From Galdieria partita (Eukaryota; Rhodophyta; Bangiophyceae; Galdieriales; Galdieriaceae), in the NCBI GenBank assembly GCA_025991245.1, contig BQMJ01000051.1, positions 62,001 through 126,000 of the forward strand: a DNA stretch of 64,000 bases, read 5' to 3'. Below, piece by piece: positions 24,508-35,750 of the stretch. The translations under genes and the position numbers were made by a program. Every line of letters starts with the position of its first letter. Within the stretch, counting starts at the first letter, position 1. The notes under the pieces were generated by a model, which was given only the letters and a program-made list of their open reading frames with translations, did no database searches and had not been told where the DNA came from.

Positions 24508-27500
24508 CTATAGTCGTTTCAACGAAGAAAATACATTCAAAAGCGCCTCTCGTCCCTCCAAGTGAATCATACGCAAACGATTACAACAGAGAGAAACAGC
24601 TCGCTGTAAACTCTCTTCCCGTAACCCAGACTGACTCGATAATAGGGAAGAAGTTGTTCGCAGATCAGTTGATATGCTATCTTCAATAATACTCTTAATC
24701 ACTTGAATTAAATGATACTGTGCTCTATCATCTGACCAACTTGTTATTTCAGAAAGTGATCCTTTCAGTCTTAACGGAGCTACAAAGGAAAGACCTTCTT
24801 CAAGACATTTGCAATAACTGGACAGAATCATGTCTCTCGAATGACCAATCGATACAAACCAACGATATATCTGTATGTCGAAATAAGAGTGCCCATTCTC
24901 TACAGTCCTAAGCTGAAGCCACTCAAAGTGACGTTGTTCTAAGAATTGAACCAAAAAATTCAACGGAAACACATTCATCGAGGATGAAAAGTCCTTCCCA
25001 AGTCGAACAAATAATCCCTCCAATAACTTCCAGTTTTCTCCATTAGTTGAATAAACTCTCATATCTGTAGAACTTTGTGGAAATAAGCAATCATCAATCA
25101 AACAAAGCCATAAGTGCTGAACCAATCCAATATCTTCATATTCTGCACAACGGAGTATATCCAACTCTGTCTCCCAGAGTTCCATGGGTCGAGCAATGTG
25201 ATTATAAATAGTACTGAGATCCATCAAATTCTTATCTATCGACTGAATATAGGATAACGTCGGTTCTTCTATATCCGAATACGAAGGATGTCTGCGAGCC
25301 AATTCTTCTTTACACCTCACTTGTATCTTGGCAATATCCAAACAATCTTGGATTTCCTTGACCAGGATACGCTCATCCGCTGACGCTCCTCCACTCTTTG
25401 CCAACTGGAGATTGGCAAGTTGTAAGGCTTGTCCCAGCCATGAGATACGCTCATCCAAACTAAATGAAGGTGATTCTTTCGAAAGTTTCACTAGAACAGC
25501 AGCTGCTTCCTTATATCGTCCTTCATGTCCATAATACTTCCAAAGAACATCATAGCGTTGTTGTTCAAGAAGATAAGACTCAACAACTGGAGAAGCTAGA
25601 CGAATCAATAAGGAAGTTCCGCGCTCACCCATTGTTAATAAATATGAACATAAACGTTTGTGAAACACTTTATCTTTCAACTGTCTCATTCTTTCAATAA
25701 TAGAATCTTTCCAAGGCTCCTCGTGTCCTTCTTCTCCTTCAGAATAATAAAAGGATGCATCCGACAACAAATATCTTTGAGTCAAGGACAACAAAATTTC
25801 ATAACACTCTTCCAGCTTTTCATTTTGTTGTTGGAAACGAATAATGGCAATTGACTCCAACAAGAAACCGAACAAAAGTGATATTGCACCTACAGATTCT
25901 ACCTTGGCACAAATCTCCTTCCAATCTTCAATAACGGGGATAACTTTCCTAAACTCCTCAATTGCACGTTCTACTAACAAATATACTTGATTTCTGTCTT
26001 CAGACACTTGTAATAATGATCGAGCACGTGACAACAAGTCCTTGCCACTTTGCAAGCAACGTTCCTCCTTTCCAAAAAAAGATGGGCATTGAGATGATAA
26101 AAGTTCTGTCAATGATTCCACCAAGCCTTCTTCTTCCTCTTGTCCATAATATTGAAACAAAGTGGTAATAAGAGACGATGCTAATCTTCTACCAGCTTCT
26201 GATACACAAAAATCACCAAATGTGATTCTTTGTAACGAGGCTTGATAAGATTCGGTTAACGATGAAACAAGACGATGGAATTGGTTGTCGTATAATATGG
26301 TGAGCAACGATAAAGCTTCCGAAATACGACAAGCTAAATGATAAAGAGAAAGCAGTGAACGATACTCTGCTTTCTTCGCTTCCTCCATTTTCTTTCGTTG
26401 GAAAAGGTCACGATAGAGACGATCCTGTATGGAACGATTCTCATTGGTCTCCCTTTCTCCAAATGACAACCAAGAGAAAGACGAGTCAATGCCAGGTACA
26501 ATGTATTTCTGAATAAACCGAGCTGTTGCCTGAACACGAATCCTTACAGCTTTCATTTCATGTGGAGTCCAACATATGGTCATATAAGCTTCACTCTCCT
26601 TCTTCACATAATGACAGTTCCAAATCCTACAAACGTCTCTAGACAATTTTGTAACTATACCGTTGTGTGCAGAAGAGAACTTGAATGCACTTGAAACACT
26701 CTTTGCAGGTCTTCCAATATCAAACTTTCTCATTGCGCCATTCTGAACAGAACGAGAAGAAGACTGCTCTATCCATTGTGGTGCACCACCAAAGGCAAAA
26801 TATACTCGAACAGCTTCTTCTGCTACCTTGGGGCTTATTTTTGGGAACAACTGATTATCTTCTTGTAAAGTTGCCGAAGCAATAGATACACATAAAGCGC
26901 ACAGTTCGTCCAAACCATATCGATTGATAAAAGAATTGAGATTGTTTGGTTCGTTTTCCAAAATGCGACATAAATGATCAATAGGCTGCTGACGTTCCAC
27001 TTCTACTAATGCAGTGTTGGTTAAACAAAGAAAAATACTTCTTTCTTCCTCCCAAGCCAGAGTAATACTATACCCTGGGGACAAGTAAGATGTTTTCTCA
27101 GCAAAGTCCCATGCTTTGACCTGAGACAGACTTGCCTGTTCTCGTAGACTTGGGTCTACTCCAGAAACCAATTCATGCAAAGAAATTTGAGTTATTGACT
27201 CTGTATGTGTCATTTCGATATCCGATTCACTGAACAGAGATAATTTTCCAATGGAAGGTTGAATAGCAATGATGGAATCATGCATAACGTCGCGAGCATC
27301 TGCCATGAGCACGAAACCTTTGCTCCATAACGTGACATGAATGAGAGGAAGCGACGTATCTAACGCAGGGAAATGTCGATATTTCTGAGCTTTCAGAACA
27401 TAGCTGCCAAGAACTGAAAGAATTACTGAATAATAAATTCTTTCACCCAATGAAGTAAAAACGACAACTTCAATTGTACTAGTTGAAGCATTGGACGAGA

Positions 27501-28461
27501 AAGAAGACTCTCGTTCACAGGAAGAATAAATATTAAGAAATGACCTGGGACGACTCTTGGCTTCCATTCCTCCAAGTTGGCCAATATCATCCAATACATA
27601 TACATACGAGGAGCGTGATAAGCGACTGCCAGTGGAAACATGATACAAAGTCAACCATCCTTTCTCTGAAAGAGTAAACAAATAAGAATGCAATCCATCA
27701 AAGCAAATGTCAATAAGGGGATCTTCGTCTATAAATCTTCTGAAAATATCAGGAAGTAAATGTTGTGCAAGACTGAAGGAATGATTGACTTTCTGACAAT
27801 AATTAGACTTCCAGCTTCTTATCCATGAAAGCGACGAATCAGAAGAAGTTCCATAGACAAATTCATAGAGACAGCCGTCACTGCCTGATAAGAAAACTCG
27901 ACCCTCTGGAGTACTGCATATTCGTAACATAGTGACATAATCAGTTGATACTCGAAACTTTGTCGGAACGAGTAAGATATTGTAACTACTAGTGGCTAGT
28001 GTGCTAACATTTACACCAAATAAGAGTATTTCCACTGTGTTGGCAACAATAAGTACATAACGAAAACGCTCAGTAAAAACACCATGGCGTGGATTTGCCA
28101 AACAGACCGAAATGATTACTTGATCAGAAACGTCATAGGCTATGAAGTCACTATCTTGGTTGTAGTTCCACAAGAACAGCTTATTATCCACGGTAAACCA
28201 CGCTCTTTCAATCTCAGGAAAGATACCCATAAAACATTTGGACTCCACATAAGAATATTGTTCTACCAAAGCAGGGGGAAGGGGAGTAATCTTCTTCATT
28301 ATCAAGTCAGGGTATTCCTTGGTGAAGGAATATTGGGAAGCTTCTTTCCATAAAGACTTGCTTTGTAAAGTTTTGGAGACACCTTTTTCGATCCAACTTG
28401 CTGCATGATGCAACTCTACTTGACTGGTTGACTTGGTGTTGGGACTAGGGGATTCGACCAT
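24508..28461 (-). CDS. NUP155: Nucleoporin Nup155/Nup170 family
   Basis: Inner-ring nuclear pore scaffold protein. One uninterrupted 1317-residue frame, near the usual ~1390. The N-terminal beta-propeller begins with the family hallmark YPDLIMKKITPLPPALVEQY, then FMGIFPEIERAWFTVDNKLF and LWNYNQDSDF. An amphipathic-loop and propeller region extends to about residue 480. The C-terminal two thirds are helical solenoid (for example YKEAAAVLVKLSKES, FLVQFLEQRHFEWLQLRT). Intronless architecture over 4 kb contrasts with the intron-rich neighbours. It starts 207 bp from the divergent RPA14 gene. Confidence 0.92.
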   Translation of the reverse strand: MVESPSPNTKSTSQVELHHAASWIEKGVSKTLQSKSLWKEASQYSFTKEYPDLIMKKITPLPPALVEQYSYVESKCFMGIFPEIERAWFTVDNKLFLWNYNQDSDFIAYDVSDQVIISVCLANPRHGVFTERFRYVLIVANTVEILLFGVNVSTLATSSYNILLVPTKFRVSTDYVTMLRICSTPEGRVFLSGSDGCLYEFVYGTSSDSSLSWIRSWKSNYCQKVNHSFSLAQHLLPDIFRRFIDEDPLIDICFDGLHSYLFTLSEKGWLTLYHVSTGSRLSRSSYVYVLDDIGQLGGMEAKSRPRSFLNIYSSCERESSFSSNASTSTIEVVVFTSLGERIYYSVILSVLGSYVLKAQKYRHFPALDTSLPLIHVTLWSKGFVLMADARDVMHDSIIAIQPSIGKLSLFSESDIEMTHTESITQISLHELVSGVDPSLREQASLSQVKAWDFAEKTSYLSPGYSITLAWEEERSIFLCLTNTALVEVERQQPIDHLCRILENEPNNLNSFINRYGLDELCALCVSIASATLQEDNQLFPKISPKVAEEAVRVYFAFGGAPQWIEQSSSRSVQNGAMRKFDIGRPAKSVSSAFKFSSAHNGIVTKLSRDVCRIWNCHYVKKESEAYMTICWTPHEMKAVRIRVQATARFIQKYIVPGIDSSFSWLSFGERETNENRSIQDRLYRDLFQRKKMEEAKKAEYRSLLSLYHLACRISEALSLLTILYDNQFHRLVSSLTESYQASLQRITFGDFCVSEAGRRLASSLITTLFQYYGQEEEEGLVESLTELLSSQCPSFFGKEERCLQSGKDLLSRARSLLQVSEDRNQVYLLVERAIEEFRKVIPVIEDWKEICAKVESVGAISLLFGFLLESIAIIRFQQQNEKLEECYEILLSLTQRYLLSDASFYYSEGEEGHEEPWKDSIIERMRQLKDKVFHKRLCSYLLTMGERGTSLLIRLASPVVESYLLEQQRYDVLWKYYGHEGRYKEAAAVLVKLSKESPSFSLDERISWLGQALQLANLQLAKSGGASADERILVKEIQDCLDIAKIQVRCKEELARRHPSYSDIEEPTLSYIQSIDKNLMDLSTIYNHIARPMELWETELDILRCAEYEDIGLVQHLWLCLIDDCLFPQSSTDMRVYSTNGENWKLLEGLFVRLGKDFSSSMNVFPLNFLVQFLEQRHFEWLQLRTVENGHSYFDIQIYRWFVSIGHSRDMILSSYCKCLEEGLSFVAPLRLKGSLSEITSWSDDRAQYHLIQVIKSIIEDSISTDLRTTSSLLSSQSGLREESLQRAVSLCCNRLRMIHLEGREALLNVFSSLKRL

Positions 28462-28633
28462 GTTGACAATCCACTTTATGACACCTAAAACCTAGAAAAG
28501 CCAGCAAACAAGAATAGGAATGGTACCAGGTATTCAATTCGTGAAAAAAACTGCAAAAAGCTTTCTTCAAGTCCTTGCTTGCCACTTTGTCTATGACTCA
28601 GTGTAAGGCACAGTCCCACATCCGAGAGCGGTG

Positions 28634-28641
28634 GCGCCAAA
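28634..28641 (-). promoter_or_regulatory. E2F/DP-like site (TTTGGCGC) before RPA14
   Basis: The plus strand reads GCGCCAAA, the reverse complement of TTTGGCGC, a perfect match to the E2F/DP consensus TTTSSCGC. It lies 27 bp upstream of the RPA14 start codon, where S-phase genes of plants, animals and red algae are commonly controlled. Motif match only; about one copy is expected by chance in 64 kb of this base composition. Confidence 0.45.
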
Positions 28642-28667
28642 TATTCAACTTGACAGAATTCTTTCAA

Positions 28668-29096
28668 ATGACCACAGTGTCAGCTTTGCCTACTGAGAAG
28701 GCTCCTTTTGTAAATGGTTCTACTATAAGACAATACGTTGGCAAGAAGGTTTTTATTGCTGGCAAGGTCCCTTTGTTGGTTCGTTATCAAAGTAGTGGAG
28801 TGACTCGTTACGAATAGGTCATCAGTCTACGAGAAGGAACGCTGTTAGTGCAAACGAGTGACCAGCAACAGTTGCAAATATTTGGTTCTCGTTGTACTGT
28901 TGGAGAGGGTGTTCCAATATTATGTTTGGTCTTTGTGTCTCCAAACGGAACCGCGACAGAAATTCAAACGTTTCCAGCAGGAAATAACTTTGGTAAGAAC
29001 AATTATTTGCAGAGAAACTCACTTATTGTTTTAGACTTGAATCTTTATGAAGAAGTGTCCAAGTTTTGTAATGGACCCTTTGCAAGCTTATTCTAA
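28668..29096 (+). CDS. RPA3: Replication protein A 14 kDa subunit (RPA3)
   Basis: Smallest subunit of RPA, the single-stranded DNA binding complex of replication and repair. Three exons (28668-28766, 28818-28992, 29035-29096) with 51 and 42 nt introns give 111 residues, close to the human 121. It is a single OB fold: INGSTIRQYVGKK-like start (NGSTIRQYVGKKVFIAGK), then VISLREGTLLVQTS and CTVGEGVPILCLVFVSP. The C-terminal helix NFDLNLYEEVSKFCNGPF matches the RPA3 ending HPFDLGLYNEAV. Unspliced, the frame meets an in-frame TAG; that TAG is the last three bases of the first intron. The ATG at 28668 was chosen because it gives the short N-terminus of the family. An E2F-like site lies just upstream. 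Confidence 0.8.
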
Positions 29097-29131
29097 TAGT
29101 TGAATATGCGATAAACGAAGAATTTTCAAGT

Positions 29132-29767
29132 TTATTTATGCTCATTGACCTTAGTTTCTTCCTTATCTTCCTCTTGTGAAGACTTGTCAGACTCCTTCGT
29201 AAGTTTCTCCATGAAAGTTCTAGCATTGTCATATGCTTCTTTAAACTTCTTTGCCTGCTCTGAGTTTGGAAAACGTATTGCTAAGACACACTCATCTGCC
29301 ACTTCATCTGCATAGTCTATAGCGTTCCATACCCAGGACCTATCACTTCCAACATTTTCTTCAAGTTGAATATTAGGATTGACATAATGGTTCAAACATA
29401 TTTTCAAAGTTTTCTCTCGACGCATCAGCAAACGTATTTTCTTAGTGTCTTTGTGTTGCAATATCTTCACATCTCCTGTGCCCCTCTCTTTCCATTGTGA
29501 ACCTTGCTTATCAAACCGAAACAATTTGGATCGACTTGAAAAAATATTAACAGACATTCCACAAGTGAATAAGGAAGCTTAAGCTTACTTCTTGTACAGC
29601 ACGTCTTCGTCTTCTTCGCCCGTCGTCACTTGCACTTCGTCCAAAGTAACCAAAGGCTTAAACGGAACAGAATAATCTTCTTCTAAAGTTGCTTTTTCAT
29701 CTTCTTGCTCGTTTTTCTGCTCTTCCTGCTGTTCTTGGTTCTCTTCCTTAGTTGACACTGTTGACAT
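29132..29767 (-). CDS. Ran-binding protein 1
   Basis: Cytoplasmic cofactor that helps RanGAP release Ran-GTP from export complexes. Two exons; the intron is placed so VLYKN/RSKLFRFD joins. The first exon encodes a Glu/Gln-rich leader and the start of the Ran-binding domain (KPLVTLDEVQVTTGEEDEDV). The second completes it with EWKERGTGDV-type QWKERGTGDVKILQHKDTKK, IRLLMRREKTLKICLNHYVN and FPNSEQAKKFKEAYDNAR, all classical RanBD1 motifs. The acidic Lys/Glu tail is typical of RanBP1. Convergent with RPA14, with only 35 bp between the stops. Together with Nup155 it makes a small nuclear-transport neighbourhood, though no operon logic applies. Confidence 0.95.
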
Positions 29768-29920
29768 GCTAACAAAAGCGGTCGCTTCAAAAACAATACA
29801 AATGTGTTAACGATGGCTCAACTTGTTAATTTAGGACTTTTTTTCCAAGTTGAAAGACATAAAGCATAAGCCGTAGTGTTTGTATAGTGAGTTGAACGTT
29901 TCGTTCATAGACAAACTTCT

Positions 29921-31235
29921 ATGCAAAATACACTTTCCGTTCCATTCCAAAGTTTCCTGGTACAACTTAAACGAACTTGGGACCGTTCTTGTAAGGATGA
30001 AGAAGGGAGTGTAAGTTTTTTCTTTTTTTCATTTCGTGCTTTTCTTATTCCTCTTGTAGTCAATTTCAGTAGCAGAATTGTGTGTTGGCTTGCAGTACTT
30101 GATGGAGAAGGCTGATGAAGAAAGAGAACACAGAAGGATACCACGTGCAAATATTTTAAGGGATCCTTTCGTCCTTATCAACTTGAGGCACTTTTGTATG
30201 TTTGCTCATGGAGCCTATTCAGATACTGTGACGGACATATGTTCCAAAACGCCGTTGGTGGAAAGTGATATTGTCCAGTTCCAACCTGTTTCCAAACAAG
30301 AACAGCCAGCATATTTTTTAGCAGTAGATCACTTCACTAAAAATATCGTACTATCTATCTGTGGAACTAAGAGTTTCCAAGATGTCCTCACTGATGTCAC
30401 CGTTGAGACTACAGAGTTTCTGGATGGATATGGACCAAAGGGAATGGTTGCGGCAGTATATTGGTTACAAAGTCAAGTTATGTTTACTATAATTGATGAA
30501 ACGTCAAAGTATCCGAGTTACGGTCTAGTGTTTGTGGGTCATAGTTTGGGCGGTGCTGTAGCTACTTTAATGTCATTACTTGTACGAAAGACGTATGGAA
30601 TTCCAGTAATTTGTTATAGCTATGCACCACCACCTTGTGTATGCTCCTCATTTGTTCCTCTTACCAAGGAATTTGGAGTCATCACTGTTATTTTAGATAC
30701 CGACTTGATTCCTCGATTTAACCCGAAATCCTTGGATCTTTTGGTGGTGGAGTTGAGGACACTCGATTGGCAGCAAGTATATTTTCGCAAGTCCGAACTG
30801 CATTCAAAATTATTTGGCGTCGCAGTTAATTATCTGGGAGAAGAAACGACAAATCAACTTTCCCAACAAATTTCAAACTATTTACGAAAGGGACTACGCA
30901 AAGGTTCGCAGCAAGTCTTAGAATTGGGCAAAAATACTCTCTTAAGTAAGCTCGGTGACGATGAAAAAATAAAAAATATATCAAAGTGGCAGAAAAGAGT
31001 GACAGATATTAGTCGTTCTTATTGGTATCATTGCGAGTTGAGTACCAAAGAAATGCAGCCTCTTCAGCTTGCGGGGAATATCTGGCACATACAACGGGAA
31101 GGTAATCAGTATTTTGGTGTACAAAGTGATCAAGGAGAATACTGGAATAAAATAGAACCTTCACGCCAGATGTTACAAGATCATCGCATTTCTCAAATAG
31201 AATGGGCGTTACAGCACATGCAATTGGAAGATTGA
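29921..31235 (+). CDS. Class 3 lipase (alpha/beta hydrolase)
   Basis: Predicted triacylglycerol- or diacylglycerol-type lipase. Two exons with a 49 nt intron at 30011-30059. The fungal-type lipase_3 domain covers roughly residues 80-260: LAVDHFTKNIVLSICGTKSF, the nucleophile elbow VFVGHSLGGAVATLM (GHSLGG with catalytic Ser), ICYSYAPPPCVC, and TVILDTDLIPRF carrying the likely catalytic Asp. The catalytic His should lie further on, in WYHCELSTKE; this assignment is inferred. No signal peptide or membrane span is evident, so a cytosolic or lipid-droplet location is likely. The layout (N-terminal helix, lipase core, C-terminal extension of about 130 residues) resembles sn-1 DAG-lipase-like plant and animal proteins. 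The VPS16 gene begins 28 bp after its stop. Confidence 0.82.
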
Positions 31236-31263
31236 AGCAGCAAAGGCATTTTTTCTTGAAGAA

Positions 31264-34200
31264 ATGGCGCAATGGTTGAATCAATATGCCTCGGAACATG
31301 ATTTGTTATCAATAGACTCTCCTACGACAAAGGCAAACTTACAAAATAGCTTTTCTGGCTTAGAGAAAGCAGACGACGGAGACTGTGAATGGATGCTATT
31401 GGGAACAGAACCTTACTGCAAGAGAACACTGGCAACTGCACCAGAGTGGAAAGATTTACTAAGATTGCAAGACTGTATATTCTGTGCAGCACCAAACGCG
31501 GGTCCACTAGTACGTTTCTAAAATAAAGTTTAACCTCTATTTATCTGATTCTTCAATTTCCTTTTTAGTGTTTCATTCCTGGTCATGGTTGGGGTTCTGT
31601 AGATGAACAAAGCTTGCTCTTGAAGCGCAACATCTACTTGTTTACCTGTTCTGGAAAGTTATTGACTGTGAATTCTTTACAAGCAGAAAGATTTGTATCC
31701 TCAAAGCAATCTTTTGTTACCACGAAGAGCCTTCGAGAGGCAGGTGGGTACCAACTGTTCACTCACCATTTCTCTCTCGTTACTTATACCAGACAATAGG
31801 TTTCTTGCAAGACGAATCCATGCTTTTGATATTTGAGGATGGAACTTTGGCAAGGGTCCTGCAGGATAGTCCAGTTGTTTATATCATTGGTACTATTTCC
31901 GATGTTCTCGAACAAGAAGGTGGATCTTTGGTGCATAGTGCTATCATTACCAATGGAGATTGCTTTATTGTAGAAACAACTAGGAAAAATTTTTATCTGG
32001 TGCAGGATATATTGCGAGGGAAGTTTCTAATACAGCGATTTGCTATCGACGAAAATCGAGCAAAGACAAACATTCCCACTACTTGCTATCAAGTATTAAC
32101 TTTTAATCCTGCTTCAGCAACTGGTGGTTCATCTCCCAATCATGATATTCAAATTTTGGTTGGTTACGAAGATGGTGCAGTTATTTTATCCAATCTTTAC
32201 GACTATCTTTTGCTTCATCAACTTGAGGGAAGATACTTTGTACGGTTTTCAGTATCTCGAGATGGACGTTGGATCGCAGGGATAGAATCGACAAAGCACT
32301 CTCTCTGGATCTTTTCTGTAGATATGAATAGAGCGGTATTGTCGGATTGGTTGCCAAGTCGCTCATTTCTCCATAGCATTGGAATGGAAGAGTTAGTCTC
32401 TGTGGATTGTAAAGACTTGCAAATTTATTGGTGTGATAGTGACGCTGTTGCGTGGTATTCTTTGTCCTACTCGTTTCTGTTATTAGTGGACATGCAAGGA
32501 AACTGTGCCTATTTATCCAGTCAAACCTGTCTCTTATATTCGGAATGCGATGGATTGCGATGGATAGAACAAGAAGGAGTTTACTGTATGTATAAGGCGT
32601 CGAAGCCTTTATATGATCTTCAAAACCTGGGCAACACAGAAGACATCACTTTGTTGTACAGTTGTTTTGAAAATTTTGAAGGACGAACGAGAGACTCGGA
32701 TGAAAAACGCATTCAGTTTTATCAATTGGTTCATTTGCTTTTCTCAAAGTCTTTCAGTTTGCTGCAAATTGTGGAGACTATTCTAGATCATATGGTAGTG
32801 GAAGAATGGAATGTTACAAGACAGAAAAAGTTGCTCAAATTGGCTTCATTTTGTATTGCTTACCAAGGATCATATCAACACCATTCCAAATTAACCCAAT
32901 TAGCTGATCAGCTATCCGTTGTCTGTAGAACTTTGCGTCTATTAAATTGCGTCCGACGGCAATGTGATCTCCCTATAACGTTTGCACAGTCAAGAGAGAT
33001 GAGTGGAGATAAATTGGTAGATCGCATCTCTCGATATGGTTATCATGAAAAGGCGTTGAGTATTGCAATTTACTTGGGCATAGGTAAGAAGACGACAAGT
33101 CGTGTTTTTAGTTGTTTTATAGGACATTTCTAGATCCATCCATTCCACTTATTCGATGGGCCAAGCAGGAAATGTTGCAGTGTCTTCCAAAGGAAGCAGC
33201 TATGAATACCGAAATCCAAGACCGGGAACTGATGGAATCCAATGTCATGGAGAAAATTGTAAGACGTTTGGAGTATTTTATGGAAGAATATCAAATGGCG
33301 GCACCTCCATTTACTGATATTGCCCTGATAGCTTGGAAACTGGATCTTCCCAATTTGGCTATTTGGTTAACTCAGAAAGAGCAAAGAATGTATAAGAAGG
33401 TAATGCTTTTATTATGGTTACACTACTTGTAGTCAAACAGTCCATTTTTTGGCAAAGGTGCCGTTGCTTTTAATGCAGAACAAAGAACAAGATGCCTTGA
33501 AAGCAGCAGCAGAAGATGGAGATCCTGAACTTTTGCAAGGAGTTTTTATTCGCTTGAGACAACGTCACACGCCAGCCGAAATGTTCGAATTCTTTCGCTC
33601 GAACAGTGACCAGTTGAAAGACGCTATACGTTTATATGCAGCGTTTTTACGTCGCCATGCGATTTTAGAAGAGTGGAATTCATTTATGCTTTCTTTTGGG
33701 TTGAGACCATGTTTTGCCGTATGTAGAGAGTATAATTCTTAGCGTTTTAAAACTGAATGCACTTTTCTTTAGATGTTACCCCAAGCACATCTATCGTTGC
33801 AAAGGACGGCACAACGCAAAAAGACATTGGAATGGTTATCAGTGCAAATGAATCGAAGTGCCAAAAGATCTCCCTGGTTGGCTTGGTCCCTAAAGAATGA
33901 AAGTAAAATGTTGGACTTGGCCGGGGAATTGGAGCAGACGTGGAAACTGGAAGAAAGTAGTCTAAAGATTTCGAGTATTTCACATTTTCTTGTATCCGTG
34001 GCAGAACAAAGTGTACATATATCTCCGTCCGTGAGAAGAGATTGTCTTTACAGACTAAAACATCAGTTCAAGGTACAATGTATTCTGGTGATTTATTGGA
34101 TGAATTATCATTTTTACGATTAGATTCCCGAACGTCGATTTATATACAATTGTTTACAAGGCATGGCAAATATTGGTGACTTTGAAGGCATGTTGATATT

Positions 34201-34491
34201 GGGTTCTGAACGACATCCTCCACAGACAGGATGGATGCCATTTATAGAAATATGTCTTCGCTATGGCCGCTTATCGGAGGCCAATCAATTCATCAAACTA
34301 ATCAAGGTAACCAACTGGAAAAAGATAGTTCATCTACTTGGAGTACTGATTTTGCCAAGGAACCTCAGGAACGTGCTCTTGCTTTAGCTAAAGCAGGGTA
34401 TGGAAAGGAAGCTGCAGAATTAGCAATGAAGTGGAAGAATCAACGTTTATTGCAGCAGATATATGAACTCATTCCTCAATCAAGTGCTTAA
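31264..34491 (+). CDS. VPS16: VPS16, HOPS/CORVET tethering subunit
   Basis: Core subunit of the class C Vps complexes that tether endosomes and vacuoles before SNARE fusion. Eight exons with ~50-65 nt introns. The N-terminal propeller contains DESMLLIFEDGTLARVLQDS, HDIQILVGYEDGAVILSNLY and RFSVSRDGRWIAGIESTKHS. The C-terminal helical domain has RTLRLLNCVRRQCDLPITFA, FTDIALIAWKLDLPNLAIWL, KKVPLLLMQNKEQDALKAAA and EMFEFFRSNSDQLKDAIRLY, the run of motifs that defines Vps16. One intron must use the acceptor ATTTCTAG near 33132 to avoid a stop and give YLGID/PSIPLIRWAKQ. The product is about the usual 840 residues. Its partners would include endosomal SNAREs. Confidence 0.9.
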
Positions 34492-34571
34492 ATAGTTGTT
34501 GTGGCATATTCGTCTAAAAATGATTGAAAAAGGAAAATGACATTTCGTCGTAAGCAAACCATTTTGAGGCG

Positions 34572-35728
34572 ATGGATTCTTCCAAGACGGCGATGCCTTG
34601 TGCCTTTCAAACAATGGCTTTCAAACCTTTTCTAAAACAAACAAAGTATTTAGATGTTTTTCGTCTTTTGTCCTCCCGAACGCGCGTTACTTTCATCACA
34701 AGACGTTGTGTTCGTCCAGCAAGTTGTTTGGAGACGAATACCCAAACGAAGAAAATATTGGACGGAAAGGCTACAGCACAACAAATAAGAAACGAACTCA
34801 AGACAAAAGTGGATTCCTTGTATCAAAAGTATGCTATGCGTCCAGGTTTAGCAGTCATTCTTGTAGGTAATAGAAAGGATTCTCAAACATATGTCCGAAA
34901 CAAGCATCGTTTTGCAAAAGAAGTTGGTTTGGAGTCGTTTACTCATGACTTGCCAGAGTCAGTAACAGAAGCACATTTGCTGGAAGTAAGTACACATCCC
35001 TTTGATCTTGGTTGGATTGTTCACTGGGAATAGTTAATCGACGAACTGAATCAAGATCCACGAGTACACGGTATTTTAGTACAGCTACCTTTACCTGCAC
35101 ACATATCAACCGAAAAAGTGTTACAACGTATACACGTATCCAAAGACGTCGATGGTTTTCATGCAGAAAATGTGGGACGTCTATGTACTTTGAAAAGGGA
35201 GCCTGGTATGATTCCTTGTACTCCACAAGTAAGGAAACTGTTTATGTCCATGAGATAATTTTACTAGATATCGATCGTGAATAGGGTTGTTTGGAGTTGT
35301 TGGATCGTTATGGCATACAGATTCAAGGAAAGCATGCAGTTGTATTAGGGAGAAGTAATATTGTAGGTATACCTGCTGCCATGTTGTTATTGAGAAGAAA
35401 TGCCACGGTTCAAATTTGTCATTCTTATACTGAGAATCTAGCAGAGGAGGTTTCTAAAGCAGATATCTTGATTGCAGCTATTGGAAAACCGGAATGGGTA
35501 TCTGGACATTGGTTGAAACCGAATAGTGTTGTTATTGATGTGGGTATCAATGCAGTGGAGGATTGGAGTACTAGTCGAGGTTATCGATTAGTTGGTGATG
35601 TTCGATGGGAAGAAGCTTATCCTAGAGTACGTTATATTACTCCTGTTCCTGGAGGAGTTGGACCCATGACCATTGCGATGTTATTGAAGAATACGGTGAA
35701 AGCTTTTGAACGACTTTCCCAATCATAG
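34572..35728 (+). CDS. Methylene-THF dehydrogenase/cyclohydrolase (FolD)
   Basis: Bifunctional enzyme interconverting 5,10-methylene-THF, 5,10-methenyl-THF and 10-formyl-THF with NADP. Three exons with introns of about 48 and 55 nt. The first ~55 residues (rich in Arg, Ser, Thr) look like an organellar transit peptide. Catalytic landmarks: [19 protein letters not shown] with the substrate-binding Tyr, the reactive Lys in [13 protein letters not shown], the [11 protein letters not shown] motif, [15 protein letters not shown] and MIPCTPQGCLELL. The nucleotide-binding [14 protein letters not shown] and terminal [18 protein letters not shown] are also present. No formyl-THF synthetase domain follows, so this is the short bacterial/organellar form rather than the trifunctional C1 synthase. 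Its stop lies 22 bp before the end of the convergent RanBPM-like gene. Confidence 0.95.
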
Positions 35729-35750
35729 TTTGTATAGAATACTTGATTGG

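Noticed and set aside
28811-28817. Apparent nonsense codon in RPA14
   Set aside because: It is the end of a 51 nt intron; splicing restores the full domain.
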